In this document: piece after piece, positions 53,713-63,793 of the stretch
Position numbering within the stretch: the stretch's first letter is position 1
How the letters are laid out: every line of letters starts with the position of its first letter
Source: an uncultured Clostridia bacterium
GTDB lineage: Bacteria > Bacillota > Clostridia > Christensenellales > UBA1242
Assembly (NCBI GenBank): GCA_934748015.1
Contig: CAKVHF010000002.1
Location: forward strand, 62,001-126,000
Length of the DNA: 64,000 bases
Reading direction: 5' to 3'
Notes under the pieces: model-generated
Told to the model about the DNA's origin: nothing
Seen by the model: only the letters and a program-made list of their open reading frames with translations
The model's database searches: none
Made by a program: the position numbers and the translations under genes

Positions 53713-55194
53713 GTGAAAAAAAATTACTCAAAAATTTTGGCTGTACTAGTGCTTTGCTTATGTTTTCTAACAGCATGTTCGCCTAGTGCACTTACTAATA
53801 ATCCTGATAAGGATGCTCTAACAACCGGCAATGGCGGGCTAGCGGTTATCAAGGATGATTATCTATACTATGTCAATGGTTATGAGGACTACACTAATTT
53901 CAAGGAAGTAGGCAAAGATAACAAGTTTGGCTCTATTACTCGTGGCGGAATATATCGTACTAAGTTGGTTGACGGCAAGGTGGTTAGGGACGAAGATGGC
54001 TTCTTGACTGACACCGAGTGTGTTGTTCCACAATGTGTAGGCTATAGCAATGGTGGGTTCTACATTGTAGGCGACTATATCTACTATCTAACTCCTCATA
54101 TGGAAAATGCTAGAAATGATAGCGGTGAGAAAGTATTGAAGAACGAGTGGTCGGATATCTGCCGTATCAATATTGACGGAACTAAGCAAAAGAGATTAGC
54201 ATATACAACTAACAATTCTGATACAATCAAGTGGTCTGTATATGCAGTCGAAGGCAAGACATATATTGTCATATTAGATGGAACAGATCTACTTAGTATC
54301 GATGGTGAGACAGGCAAGAGTGTCAAGATGGCTAGCAATGTTGCTAGTGTAGAGTTGTTGCAACAAGCAAGTTTCGTATATGGATCTAGCGATCTAGTAG
54401 ATGCATACAAGTATGTATATTATACAAGAGAGTATACCAAAGACGACACCGAGAATGGTGGCGCAGGCAACAAGTTATGCAAGGTTGCTATCAATAGCGA
54501 CAAAGAGATTGTTGTAGCATGTGACAGAACTAGTAATTATTCTATTTTGGGCTATGTAAATGGCGCAGTATATTATTCTAAGGTAAAAGATGACAGCAAT
54601 GTTACTTGGATCAAAGAAGTATATCGTAGAAGAATATCTAACGAGGTTGCTGAAGAGAAAGTATGTGGCAACTATTCGCAATTTGTATTTATCAACAACA
54701 ATGATGATGCTAGTCTAGACAATGGTGCAATTGTTGTGGATGAGAACAACTATATGTATCTAGTATGGAACGGAAGCAGAAAGTTGTTGGTTAAGGCAGA
54801 CAAGGCGGTTACATTGATTGGCGAGACTGGTGGACATATCTACTATACTATGGGTGAGAAATCTAGTGATAGCAAGTCCGAGACCAGTTCTGATCTTAAG
54901 ATCTATGCTATAGATTATACAGCCAGTGAACCTACAGCGGTAGAGATCGGAAAATCTAGCAAAAACTACAAGTTGGATAATTCTAAATTGATAGATCTAG
55001 ATGGCAGAAGATTGTTTGTTTTGGCAGAATATGAGTCAAAAGATGGTGACAAGAATTATTATCTAAACATAATAGATAGTTATGACACTGAGACTGCAAG
55101 TGACTTTGTAGGTAAATTTGCCGATGGCGAAACTCCTGCTAAGCCAGCAGACCCAGAGGATGAAGAAACTGAGAAAGAACAGTGGATCAAATAA
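53713..55194 (+). CDS. putative lipoprotein of unknown function
   Basis: A 493-residue secreted lipoprotein. Start is GTG 53713 with AGGAAG eight bases upstream (frame opens at 53704). Signal peptide MKKNYSKILAVLVLCLCF with lipobox LTAC, the cysteine at residue 22, then a Ser/Asn linker. The mature part reads like repeated beta strands: a series of YYVNGYEDY, IYRTKLVDGK, YIYYLTPHMENA, KQKRLAYTTN, which resembles the DUF5050-type propeller seen in Clostridia, but I cannot confirm the family. The end is acidic with a PADPEDEETEKE tail. A terminator lies downstream at 55212. Confidence 0.8.
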   Translation: MKKNYSKILAVLVLCLCFLTACSPSALTNNPDKDALTTGNGGLAVIKDDYLYYVNGYEDYTNFKEVGKDNKFGSITRGGIYRTKLVDGKVVRDEDGFLTDTECVVPQCVGYSNGGFYIVGDYIYYLTPHMENARNDSGEKVLKNEWSDICRINIDGTKQKRLAYTTNNSDTIKWSVYAVEGKTYIVILDGTDLLSIDGETGKSVKMASNVASVELLQQASFVYGSSDLVDAYKYVYYTREYTKDDTENGGAGNKLCKVAINSDKEIVVACDRTSNYSILGYVNGAVYYSKVKDDSNVTWIKEVYRRRISNEVAEEKVCGNYSQFVFINNNDDASLDNGAIVVDENNYMYLVWNGSRKLLVKADKAVTLIGETGGHIYYTMGEKSSDSKSETSSDLKIYAIDYTASEPTAVEIGKSSKNYKLDNSKLIDLDGRRLFVLAEYESKDGDKNYYLNIIDSYDTETASDFVGKFADGETPAKPADPEDEETEKEQWIK

Positions 55195-55211
55195 GAATAA
55201 AATAAAAATAT

Positions 55212-55294
55212 AACTACCAAGTGGTTACTTAAAAAACAAAGTTGTACACATTTTGTGAGACTTTGTGGATTAAGCCAATTGGTAGTTTTTTTTT
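55212..55294 (+). terminator. long terminator hairpin
   Basis: AACTACCAA (55212-55220) pairs with TTGGTAGTT (55279-55287), followed by TTTTTTT; the 58-nt interior may also pair. Confidence 0.65.
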
Positions 55295-55295
55295 G

Positions 55296-55418
55296 TTATC
55301 TATAGTCGATATCTAGGGTGTACTCGTAGTAGCCACACCTTGGGCAAAGGGGCAGAGGGTGGTGATGGCGTACAAATACTTTTAGCCCACATCTAGCACA
55401 TGTGTATGTGTTACTCAT
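55296..55418 (-). CDS. 40-residue zinc-ribbon protein
   Basis: A small gene not listed among long ORFs. ATG at 55418, stop at 55298-55296. The 40-residue product has CARCG at residues 7-11 and CPRCG at 25-29, with an HHH stretch between, typical of a zinc ribbon of the rubredoxin-like or zinc_ribbon_2 sort. Such tiny proteins bind zinc and often partner larger enzymes. The ribosome binding site is weak. It is downstream of a plus-strand lipoprotein and convergent with it. Confidence 0.6.
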   Translation of the reverse strand: MSNTYTCARCGLKVFVRHHHPLPLCPRCGYYEYTLDIDYR

Positions 55419-55601
55419 AACTATATTGCCTGCAATATATATTGTTTCGTGCATGAGGTGTTTTTCCGTTTTTTTATAATAGTGTATGCAGGAATATGAT
55501 TTTTTATTGAAATAATATCTATGGGGTAAAAATCTTTGGAAAAAGTTGCGATAAGGTGATAAAATAACAGAAAAGCAACGAGTGAAAAAGGAAAAAAGTT
55601 T

Positions 55602-56129
55602 TTGGAAATTTCGATATATTTATTTTTGGGGATAATGGCAGGAGTAGGTGTTGTGTTGCCGGTTATAATGAAGATATTTTTCGCCGAGACTAAGGCGTGC
55701 AAGATTGTATCTTGGTGTGTGCTGGCGTGGTTTGTGATAACTATATTGGTGCTTACTCTTGGCAAAGTTTCGGTGGGTAGCACTGTTAAGATAGAGTTTG
55801 ACTTTGGTGGCAAGTGGTGTGACAAGCATATATGGTGGTTTGATAACTGGCAGTGGAAGGATGTGATCATCAATCTTGTGATGATGACACCGCTGGGTGT
55901 ATTTGTATGGCGATATGACAGAAGTTTTTGGAAGAATTTATTGTTTGCATTCCTATTTGGATTTGTGCTAGGGGCAATAATTGAAACATCGCAGTTTATA
56001 TTGCCGATACCTAGAACGGTGCAAGTCCAAGATGCTGTATTCAATGGAGTAAGCAGTGTTATTGGGATGTTGTTTATCCATGTTATATGGTGTATTTTTG
56101 GCAAAGTAAAAGATGAAAAGGATGATTGA
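55602..56129 (+). CDS. VanZ-like membrane protein
   Basis: A 175-residue protein with about four helices and the VanZ-like block NLVMMTPLGVFVWRYDRSF (about residue 90) and GFVLGAIIETSQFILPIPRTVQVQDAVFNGVSSVIG near 125. The E-T-x-Q and D-x-x-x-N residues are those of the family, named for a teicoplanin-resistance protein; its role here is unknown. Start is TTG 55602, with AAAGG ten bases upstream; a later ATG lies inside the first helix. It ends 3 bp before the next gene's ATG. Confidence 0.85.
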   Translation: MEISIYLFLGIMAGVGVVLPVIMKIFFAETKACKIVSWCVLAWFVITILVLTLGKVSVGSTVKIEFDFGGKWCDKHIWWFDNWQWKDVIINLVMMTPLGVFVWRYDRSFWKNLLFAFLFGFVLGAIIETSQFILPIPRTVQVQDAVFNGVSSVIGMLFIHVIWCIFGKVKDEKDD

Positions 56130-56131
56130 TT

Positions 56132-57970
56132 ATGAATACTTTACGAAAGATTTTGACACAAGACGGTTTTCTTACTGAGAGAATAGATGTGCATCAGAAT
56201 GCACTGCTGGGTGATTATGACCAGTCGGGCAAGTATTTTATCTGCCAAGAGATTATTGACGAATTGATGGCGATGCCCAAGATCAAGAAATCGGTCTACA
56301 ACAACTCTATGTTTTGTTATTCCAACAATTTAGGGATTGGCGAATTGGTGTTCGAGGTGCATTATGACAAGAAGGTCAAGAATGGCTTTGCGACATCCAA
56401 GATATATATATTAGAGAACGTGTACAAGGTTAACGGATACTACAGCAATACTATCAAGACAGAGATAGGTGAGTACAACGACACTGTGCAAGACTATATG
56501 GACAAGTCGTACAGTTACTATAATATCAAATTGACTGACGATGACGGCAGAGAGGAGATAGTTGATTTAAGGACTTTGCCATATCCATATATTATGGCTA
56601 AGCGAAAGTACGAAAATGCACTATTTAGGCGTATGGATGACGACATTCAAGATATTTATGGCGAAATTCTAAAAGAAAAGCAAATGATCCTAAAAGAGTC
56701 AGATAACGATTTCGGCAAAGATGCAATCAATATTTACGAAGAGGAATTGAGAACAGTACAAGATAGATTCTTAACAACCAAGGATGATGATAAGCCAAAA
56801 GCATATAGTGAGCTTATGGACAAGGCTACCGAAGATATTGTGGATACTAATGAGAAATACAAAGATGGAGCAAGCGAGTATTATCAGAAACTGCATGAGG
56901 TGACTGCTAAGAGTGCTGAGAAGTACGAGGCGATGGAGGAAACTGCTAAGCGTAAAACCGCCAAACACCTATCACGTGACGAAAGCAAGAGAGTAGAAAC
57001 AATCAATGATAGACTAGAGGAAAGAAACGCAAGTGTTAGCAAAGATAAGGCTTGGAACAAAGGATACAGAGAAGAGGTGGTTGCTGGGGTTGAGCCAATA
57101 GCCGATAGTGAACGAATTGTAGATGTTAACGAGCAAGAGCAGTCCACTAAAGAAGTTAAAGCAAAGGGCAATACCATGCAAGCCACAACCAAAGAGGCTG
57201 TTAGAACTGCTGGCGCAAGTGCAACTAGCGAAAAAACCTTTGTAAATGGAAAGAACCCAGAATGGATGACTAAAGAAGAACCTAAGAATAGAAGACCAAT
57301 AGAAAATAGCGTAAGCAATAGAGATCTAGACCGAAAACAAAGTCAAAAAATGGATAATGCTAGGGTAAATGACAATGTTGACACTAGTGCTATACAAGGT
57401 GGAAATCTGGCTAAAAACGAGCAAAAAACAACTCAAAATAAAGATTATGAGGCAAAACAGGCAGACAATAATTCAAATGCTTATAGAGAGCAATCAGAAA
57501 CTCATCTAGATGGCGTAAAAACAGCAGATAACGAGCAAAATCTAGGAAATAGAGTAACAGCACTGGAGAAAGAAGCAGAGGCTAGCGAGAAGCAAAATGA
57601 CAAGCAAAAATCTATCAGAGATATTGGCAAAGGATTGCAAAACTTGGCAAATAAGGCAAATAATCCAAATTCGCCACAACAAGAGGATCGAAAAGGGTTA
57701 TTTGCAACCTTTGAACAAGAATTGGTTACTACTTTGGCGGAGAGGTCTCTAGATGTAGTAGAGGCTTTTGTTAGCAATGGGATGGTGCAGGGTATGCAAT
57801 CTGGTGCATTTATGCCAGACAATACATATTCTAAGTTGCTACAAGCAGGCATAGATATGATCAAAGATGTTAATGAGATAGGGCAAACGATCAGTAATGT
57901 GAAAGAAACTATAGGCAATGACAAGAATATAATAGACCGCATGCACGAACTGGATGGCCGTGATATGTAG
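56132..57970 (+). CDS. unknown protein with a long disordered middle
   Basis: A 612-residue protein I cannot assign. Residues 1-170 are a folded-looking domain (CQEIIDELMAMPKIKKS, LGIGELVFEVHYDKKVK, TLPYPYIMAKRKYENALF). From about 175 to 340 is a charged coiled-coil-like stretch, and about 340-510 is low-complexity, rich in Asn, Gln, Lys and Glu. The last 90 residues (LATFEQELVTTLAERSLDVV-like) are helical. It starts at ATG 56132, ten bases after AAAGG (a TTG at 56126 is the frame's start), and is co-transcribed with the VanZ-like gene. No signal peptide. A cell-envelope scaffold role is possible but not shown. Confidence 0.7.
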   Translation: MNTLRKILTQDGFLTERIDVHQNALLGDYDQSGKYFICQEIIDELMAMPKIKKSVYNNSMFCYSNNLGIGELVFEVHYDKKVKNGFATSKIYILENVYKVNGYYSNTIKTEIGEYNDTVQDYMDKSYSYYNIKLTDDDGREEIVDLRTLPYPYIMAKRKYENALFRRMDDDIQDIYGEILKEKQMILKESDNDFGKDAINIYEEELRTVQDRFLTTKDDDKPKAYSELMDKATEDIVDTNEKYKDGASEYYQKLHEVTAKSAEKYEAMEETAKRKTAKHLSRDESKRVETINDRLEERNASVSKDKAWNKGYREEVVAGVEPIADSERIVDVNEQEQSTKEVKAKGNTMQATTKEAVRTAGASATSEKTFVNGKNPEWMTKEEPKNRRPIENSVSNRDLDRKQSQKMDNARVNDNVDTSAIQGGNLAKNEQKTTQNKDYEAKQADNNSNAYREQSETHLDGVKTADNEQNLGNRVTALEKEAEASEKQNDKQKSIRDIGKGLQNLANKANNPNSPQQEDRKGLFATFEQELVTTLAERSLDVVEAFVSNGMVQGMQSGAFMPDNTYSKLLQAGIDMIKDVNEIGQTISNVKETIGNDKNIIDRMHELDGRDM

Positions 57971-57988
57971 GCGCTATCTATATAAATA

Positions 57989-58041
57989 GCGTGCGCATGC
58001 ACGCATGTGTATACGCATACGCACATACACGCACGCACGTG
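57989..58041. repeat. 53-bp perfect alternating purine-pyrimidine tract
   Basis: From GCGTGCGCATGCACGC to GCACGCACGTG every base alternates between purine and pyrimidine for 53 bp, which favours left-handed Z-DNA. GC content is far above the surroundings. The two halves also form an imperfect inverted repeat (GCGTGCG with CGCACGC). It begins 19 bp after the stop of the preceding gene. Confidence 0.9.
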
Positions 58042-58106
58042 AATGCACAAACGGATTAATAGAAAAATAATAAATTGATAATTAATAAACTAAATTATTA
58101 ATAATC

Positions 58107-58156
58107 AACAATCGACTATGGAGAGATATTTGTCTGGCAGTCGATTGTTTTTCTAT
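58107..58156 (+). terminator. terminator before the rRNA promoter
   Basis: AACAATCGACT / AGTCGATTGTTTTT with a 21-nt loop and T-run. It isolates the rRNA unit from the upstream genes. From here to 58449 no gene is seen. Confidence 0.85.
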
Positions 58157-58449
58157 TTTTTAAATTTAAATTTTAAGACTTTTAAAAAATTGACTTTTTG
58201 TAATATAAGTGATTTTGTGCTATATGGGTGTGACAAATTAAAAAGTATAAAAATTTTTCAAAAAAATCTGGTGTTTTTATGCTGGTGACACAAAAAAATT
58301 AAAAAAATTTGTAGGCGAAATTGCACTAATTTTGTTGTGAAATGGCATAAAATAGGGGTCAAAAACAAAGCGTTTCACAAACACCCGGATCAGTGTACAG
58401 AAAGTTTCAAAAAAAATTGAAAAAAATTAAAAAATTTTTAAAAAAAGTG

Positions 58450-58478
58450 TTGACATTAGTTTCCAAGGGTGGTAAACT
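58450..58478 (+). promoter_or_regulatory. rRNA promoter
   Basis: TTGACA (58450-58455), a 17-nt spacer and TAAACT (58473-58478), preceded by A-tracts (58405-58446) acting like an UP element. The 16S gene begins about 150 bp downstream. Confidence 0.8.
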
Positions 58479-58632
58479 ACGCTTGCAATTCTTCGAAAGA
58501 GGGAATGCGAAATGAACCATAAAAATTAAATAGTGTATAGTAGAATTAAAATTACTTGTTAATTTTTTTGAGAATTAAGAAATAAATCTACGAATAAACT
58601 TTAACGCAAGTTTTCGTGATTGAGTTATAATC

Positions 58633-60171
<1,539 letters not shown>

Positions 60172-60334
60172 AAAGAGTATTTTATAATATTCAAATTTTA
60201 AAAGAAGTCGCAAAGTTATCTCACAATAAACTTTGCATTATACGACAAAATCCTATTTACAGTAAAATAGAATAGGTAAATAGGTAATTAATAAGCAATC
60301 TTACTATATATTATTTAGTTTATGGATATAAAGG

Positions 60335-60361
60335 AGCAACGAGCAATCGTTGCTTTTTTTG
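60335..60361 (+). terminator. terminator of the 16S transcript
   Basis: AGCAACGA GCAA TCGTTGCT followed by TTTTTTT, about 165 bp after the 16S end. In between, two hairpins (GCAAAGTT/AACTTTGC at 60210-60236 and CTATTTAC/GTAAATAG at 60253-60282) may help processing. It shows that this 16S is transcribed alone. Confidence 0.9.
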
Positions 60362-60973
60362 TTGTCTATATTACATTAATATATTATTTATTTCTATTTA
60401 GATATTTATCAAAATTATTTTACAAGACATGCATTTTTGTGCCATACTATCTATGTTATGAAAGATATTATTTCGCAAAACAACTTAATAGTAGTAAATA
60501 ACTTGTTGGATAACCTAACAATGCCTATTTTTAGCCGTTTTGCCAATAACCACGGGGGGGGGGTATCCTTTGGTAAGGATAGTATAGTTCTATCCCCAGT
60601 TCATAACACAATTAGTTTAATATTGTCGAAAAAATCAAGATATAAGGTGAAATATTTGCACACTTACAACTTTTTGTAGGTGTGTAGTATATTAAAGAAA
60701 TTTAAGCCTTATATCTTTTTTTGATTTATTTTTGTTGCTAAAAATTATTTTTTATTAACAAAAATAATAATATTAAGGATTTATTAAAAATCTTTAAAAG
60801 AAATAATTAGTATAACAAAAAAATATTTTTGTTTACAAAGTATAGTCAAGAAATAGACACAAAAAAGATTTATTAAAAATTTTTTTGGGTGAAATAAAAA
60901 AGTAAATATTTACTGGACAAATAAAATAATTTGTAAAGTTAAGTAAAAGAATAAAATAAGGAAGGTAAAGACA
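60362..60973. other. gap with a G-tract and possible small ORF
   Basis: 612 bp of A+T-rich DNA. From ATG 60458 to 60679 a 73-codon frame is open, crossed by a run of ten G (60554-60563), but without a good ribosome binding site and with no known family. A perfect hairpin TATCCTT/AAGGATA follows the G run (60564-60581), and one of CACACTTACAA/TTGTAGGTGTG type ends it near 60659-60683. The gene is doubtful; no other gene is seen before 60974. Confidence 0.4.
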
Positions 60974-63598
60974 ATGTCTAAAGGTAAGAAACTAGTATTT
61001 GTGATATTATGTATTATGTTTGCGATGTTAACACTGGGTTCGGTTATAACAATTGCCTTTGTGACAGGGGTGCAGACTAGCAATTCTTCGGTCAATGTAA
61101 TGTATCAGTCTAACGATGTGTATGTTAGGATCAAGGCTAATTATTATCTTGGTTCTAATGCAGTTGCTATGGTCAATGGCAATAGCACCGAGGTTGTCTT
61201 GTCACCTATCAATCATATAGGCTCATTAGATCAACCTGATGTGGATACAACTAGTGTAAGCATGGATGTAGATAGTGGTGGCAAGATCGTGTTTGAATAC
61301 ATATTTGAAAACTTATCGGATAGTATCCCTGCTATAATCAGTCAGATGACTAACGAAGACGGCACACCTTATGTCCCTAAGGATAGTAATGACAATGTCA
61401 ACCTCCAATATGTAGGCACATCTAAGGTTATGGGTGCATCTGCATTTGGTGGCAAAGATACAATATCTAACATAGCACTTCTTCCTCTTAGTACTAAATA
61501 TATTTATGTGATTGTATCTGTAAGAGATCTTATGTACAATGTTAAGTTTCGTGGATCTTTCGGCTGGGTATTAACCAAAGCAGCCCTAGTAGATAACACA
61601 ACAGAGAATATATCTGGCGGAACAATTATATCCGGCACAGATGACGCAGATGTAGTCAACAAAGACGAAATGGGTGATATCAATCTTGTTCTTGATTGCG
61701 AAAACGAAAAGCCAAATACATATCCTCAGAAAGCAAACAAGTGCTTTACTGGTTGGTACACTAAGGACGAAAGTGGCAATGATGTAGAAGTTGAATGGCC
61801 AGCACTTATAACATCCTCCACCAATATATATCCTAAGTACGAGAATGAAACCCCAGGATTATCCTATACTTATACAGGAGATGGCTATGCAATAGTAGGT
61901 GGATACAATGGTTCAACTAGCGATATATTTGTGCCAGATATCCACAATGACGGCACACATGGCAATGCCAAGATAACTAGTATTGCAGTCGGTGCATTTC
62001 AATATAACAATACTATAACAAAGTTGATAATCCCTAATACAATTACAAGTATAAAACATTCTGTATTCTATGGTTGTAGTAATCTAACTACAGTGTTTAT
62101 CCCTAAGAGTGTTGTATCGATTGGTACGGGTGTATTTTCATCATGCAATAGTATTACAAGCATGATTGTAGAAGATGGTAACCCAGTTTATGATAGCCGA
62201 AACAATTGTAATGCCATCATAGAGACCGCTACTGATACATTAGTAAGTGGATGCAACTATACAGTTATTCCTAACAGCGTTAAGTATCTAGGCGCAAACT
62301 GTTTTGATCGTATGAAAGTAATGACAGAGATTGTTATCCCGGATAGTGTGCTTATAATAAAAACTTCTGCATTTAATTCTTGCTCTAATTTGACAAAAGT
62401 CACTTTGCCAAAGAATTTAAAATACATTTATGATTATGCTTTTAATTCCACAAATATAGATGAGTTATATTTGCCTGCTACATGCACACACATAGGTCTG
62501 TTATCGTTCGCAGGCACAAGAAATTTAACAAAAATAGGGGTTAGTCCTAACAATATTAAGTTTGACAGTAGAAGCAACTGCAATGCAGTTATAGAGACTG
62601 CTACTAATAAGGTGGTGGTAGGATGTGTTAGCACAATTATCCCAGACAATGTCGAAGCGATAGGTGCTAATGCTTTCAATAGACAGACTGGGTTAACAAA
62701 AGTAGTAATTTCCAAGGGTATCACAACAATAGATGCAACTGCATTTGCTAACTGTTACGAAATAGAAGAAATTGCTGTCGATAGTGCTAACACTACATTT
62801 GATAGTAGAAACAATTGCAATGCTATCATCAATACTGCAAGCAATACTCTAGTCTATGGCTGTAAGAACACAATTATCCCTAGTACAGTCACAACAATCG
62901 GAGAATATGCTTTCAAGGGGCTGACTACTCTTAAGTCAATAACCATCCCCAATGGGGTAACTAAGATATGTTTTAAGGCATTTAGTGAATCGGGTATAGG
63001 CAGTATAACCATCCCTAGCGGTGTCACGACTATTGAAGATCAAGCATTTGGTGGTTGTTCCGAACTATTTTATATCAATGTAGATAGTTCCAATACGGTA
63101 TTTGATAGCAGAAACAGTTGTAATGCAATTATAGAGACGGCAAGCAATACACTGGTTGCTGGCTGTAAGAATTCCACCATCCCAGATACTGTTACTGCAA
63201 TTGGCAGTTATGCCTTTACTTATATCTATGCTTTGACAAGTATCACTATACCCAATAGTGTAACCTTTATAGATCATGATGCTTTCTATCTGTGTGAGAA
63301 GTTAGCACAGGTTACATTGTCTAGCAACCTGGTTACAATAGGGGAGCAAGCCTTCTATGCGTGTTACAAGTTAAATAACGTTGTTATACCTGCAAGTGTA
63401 AAGTATATATATCGTAATGCATTTAATACAACAAGTGCATTAAAAAGCGTAGAATTTAAGGATGTTACTGGCTGGAAGTTGTATGACAATACTGATTATA
63501 CCAGTGGAACACCTGTGGATGTGTCCAGTACCGATTTCTTCCAAAATTCAACACTTCTTAAATCTGTGCATGTGGGCAAGTATTGGAAGAAAGGCTAA
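60974..63598 (+). CDS. BspA-type leucine-rich-repeat surface protein
   Basis: An 874-residue paralogue of the 12.4-kb gene. Lysine-rich start and a hydrophobic helix (about 6-34) direct secretion. Residues about 35-225 form a separate N-terminal domain; one InlB B-type repeat (about 245-290, KCFTGWYTKDESG...YPKYENE) follows; then BspA LRR_5 repeats from about 330 to the end. Four copies of a module FDSRNNCNAII-T-AS-TL-GCK-T-IP recur (about 402, 533, 612, 710). The C-terminus has no sortase motif. Start ATG 60974 with AAGGAAGG. A large cell-surface adhesin is the usual guess. Confidence 0.92.
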   Translation: MSKGKKLVFVILCIMFAMLTLGSVITIAFVTGVQTSNSSVNVMYQSNDVYVRIKANYYLGSNAVAMVNGNSTEVVLSPINHIGSLDQPDVDTTSVSMDVDSGGKIVFEYIFENLSDSIPAIISQMTNEDGTPYVPKDSNDNVNLQYVGTSKVMGASAFGGKDTISNIALLPLSTKYIYVIVSVRDLMYNVKFRGSFGWVLTKAALVDNTTENISGGTIISGTDDADVVNKDEMGDINLVLDCENEKPNTYPQKANKCFTGWYTKDESGNDVEVEWPALITSSTNIYPKYENETPGLSYTYTGDGYAIVGGYNGSTSDIFVPDIHNDGTHGNAKITSIAVGAFQYNNTITKLIIPNTITSIKHSVFYGCSNLTTVFIPKSVVSIGTGVFSSCNSITSMIVEDGNPVYDSRNNCNAIIETATDTLVSGCNYTVIPNSVKYLGANCFDRMKVMTEIVIPDSVLIIKTSAFNSCSNLTKVTLPKNLKYIYDYAFNSTNIDELYLPATCTHIGLLSFAGTRNLTKIGVSPNNIKFDSRSNCNAVIETATNKVVVGCVSTIIPDNVEAIGANAFNRQTGLTKVVISKGITTIDATAFANCYEIEEIAVDSANTTFDSRNNCNAIINTASNTLVYGCKNTIIPSTVTTIGEYAFKGLTTLKSITIPNGVTKICFKAFSESGIGSITIPSGVTTIEDQAFGGCSELFYINVDSSNTVFDSRNSCNAIIETASNTLVAGCKNSTIPDTVTAIGSYAFTYIYALTSITIPNSVTFIDHDAFYLCEKLAQVTLSSNLVTIGEQAFYACYKLNNVVIPASVKYIYRNAFNTTSALKSVEFKDVTGWKLYDNTDYTSGTPVDVSSTDFFQNSTLLKSVHVGKYWKKG

Positions 63599-63627
63599 TA
63601 TGTAGTAATACACAACAAGGATAAAAC

Positions 63628-63664
63628 AAAAAAATCAAACAACAGAAATGTTTGATTTTTTTTG
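63628..63664. terminator. terminator after the LRR gene
   Basis: AAAAATCAAAC AACAGAAAT GTTTGATTTTT with A-run and T-run; it could serve both strands. Confidence 0.85.
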
Positions 63665-63793
63665 TACACAATTGATTATAAAGTCATTAGTTATTTATAA
63701 TTTTTTAGTAAGTCGCAGATTGAGCAAAAACTAACTTTGGGTTAATGTAATAATTCACATCTTATGCAATGTTTTGCTGGATATCCTTCCGAT

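Noticed and set aside
55421..56104. 227-residue minus-strand ORF opposite the VanZ-like gene
   Set aside because: The plus-strand frame is a clear VanZ-like membrane protein; the minus frame is rich in Ile/Thr/Asn/His without a motif.
57502..58050. 182-residue minus-strand ORF over the alternating tract
   Set aside because: Its start lies in the alternating purine-pyrimidine tract (repeated CVCVH-like residues) and it runs opposite the well-formed 56132 gene.
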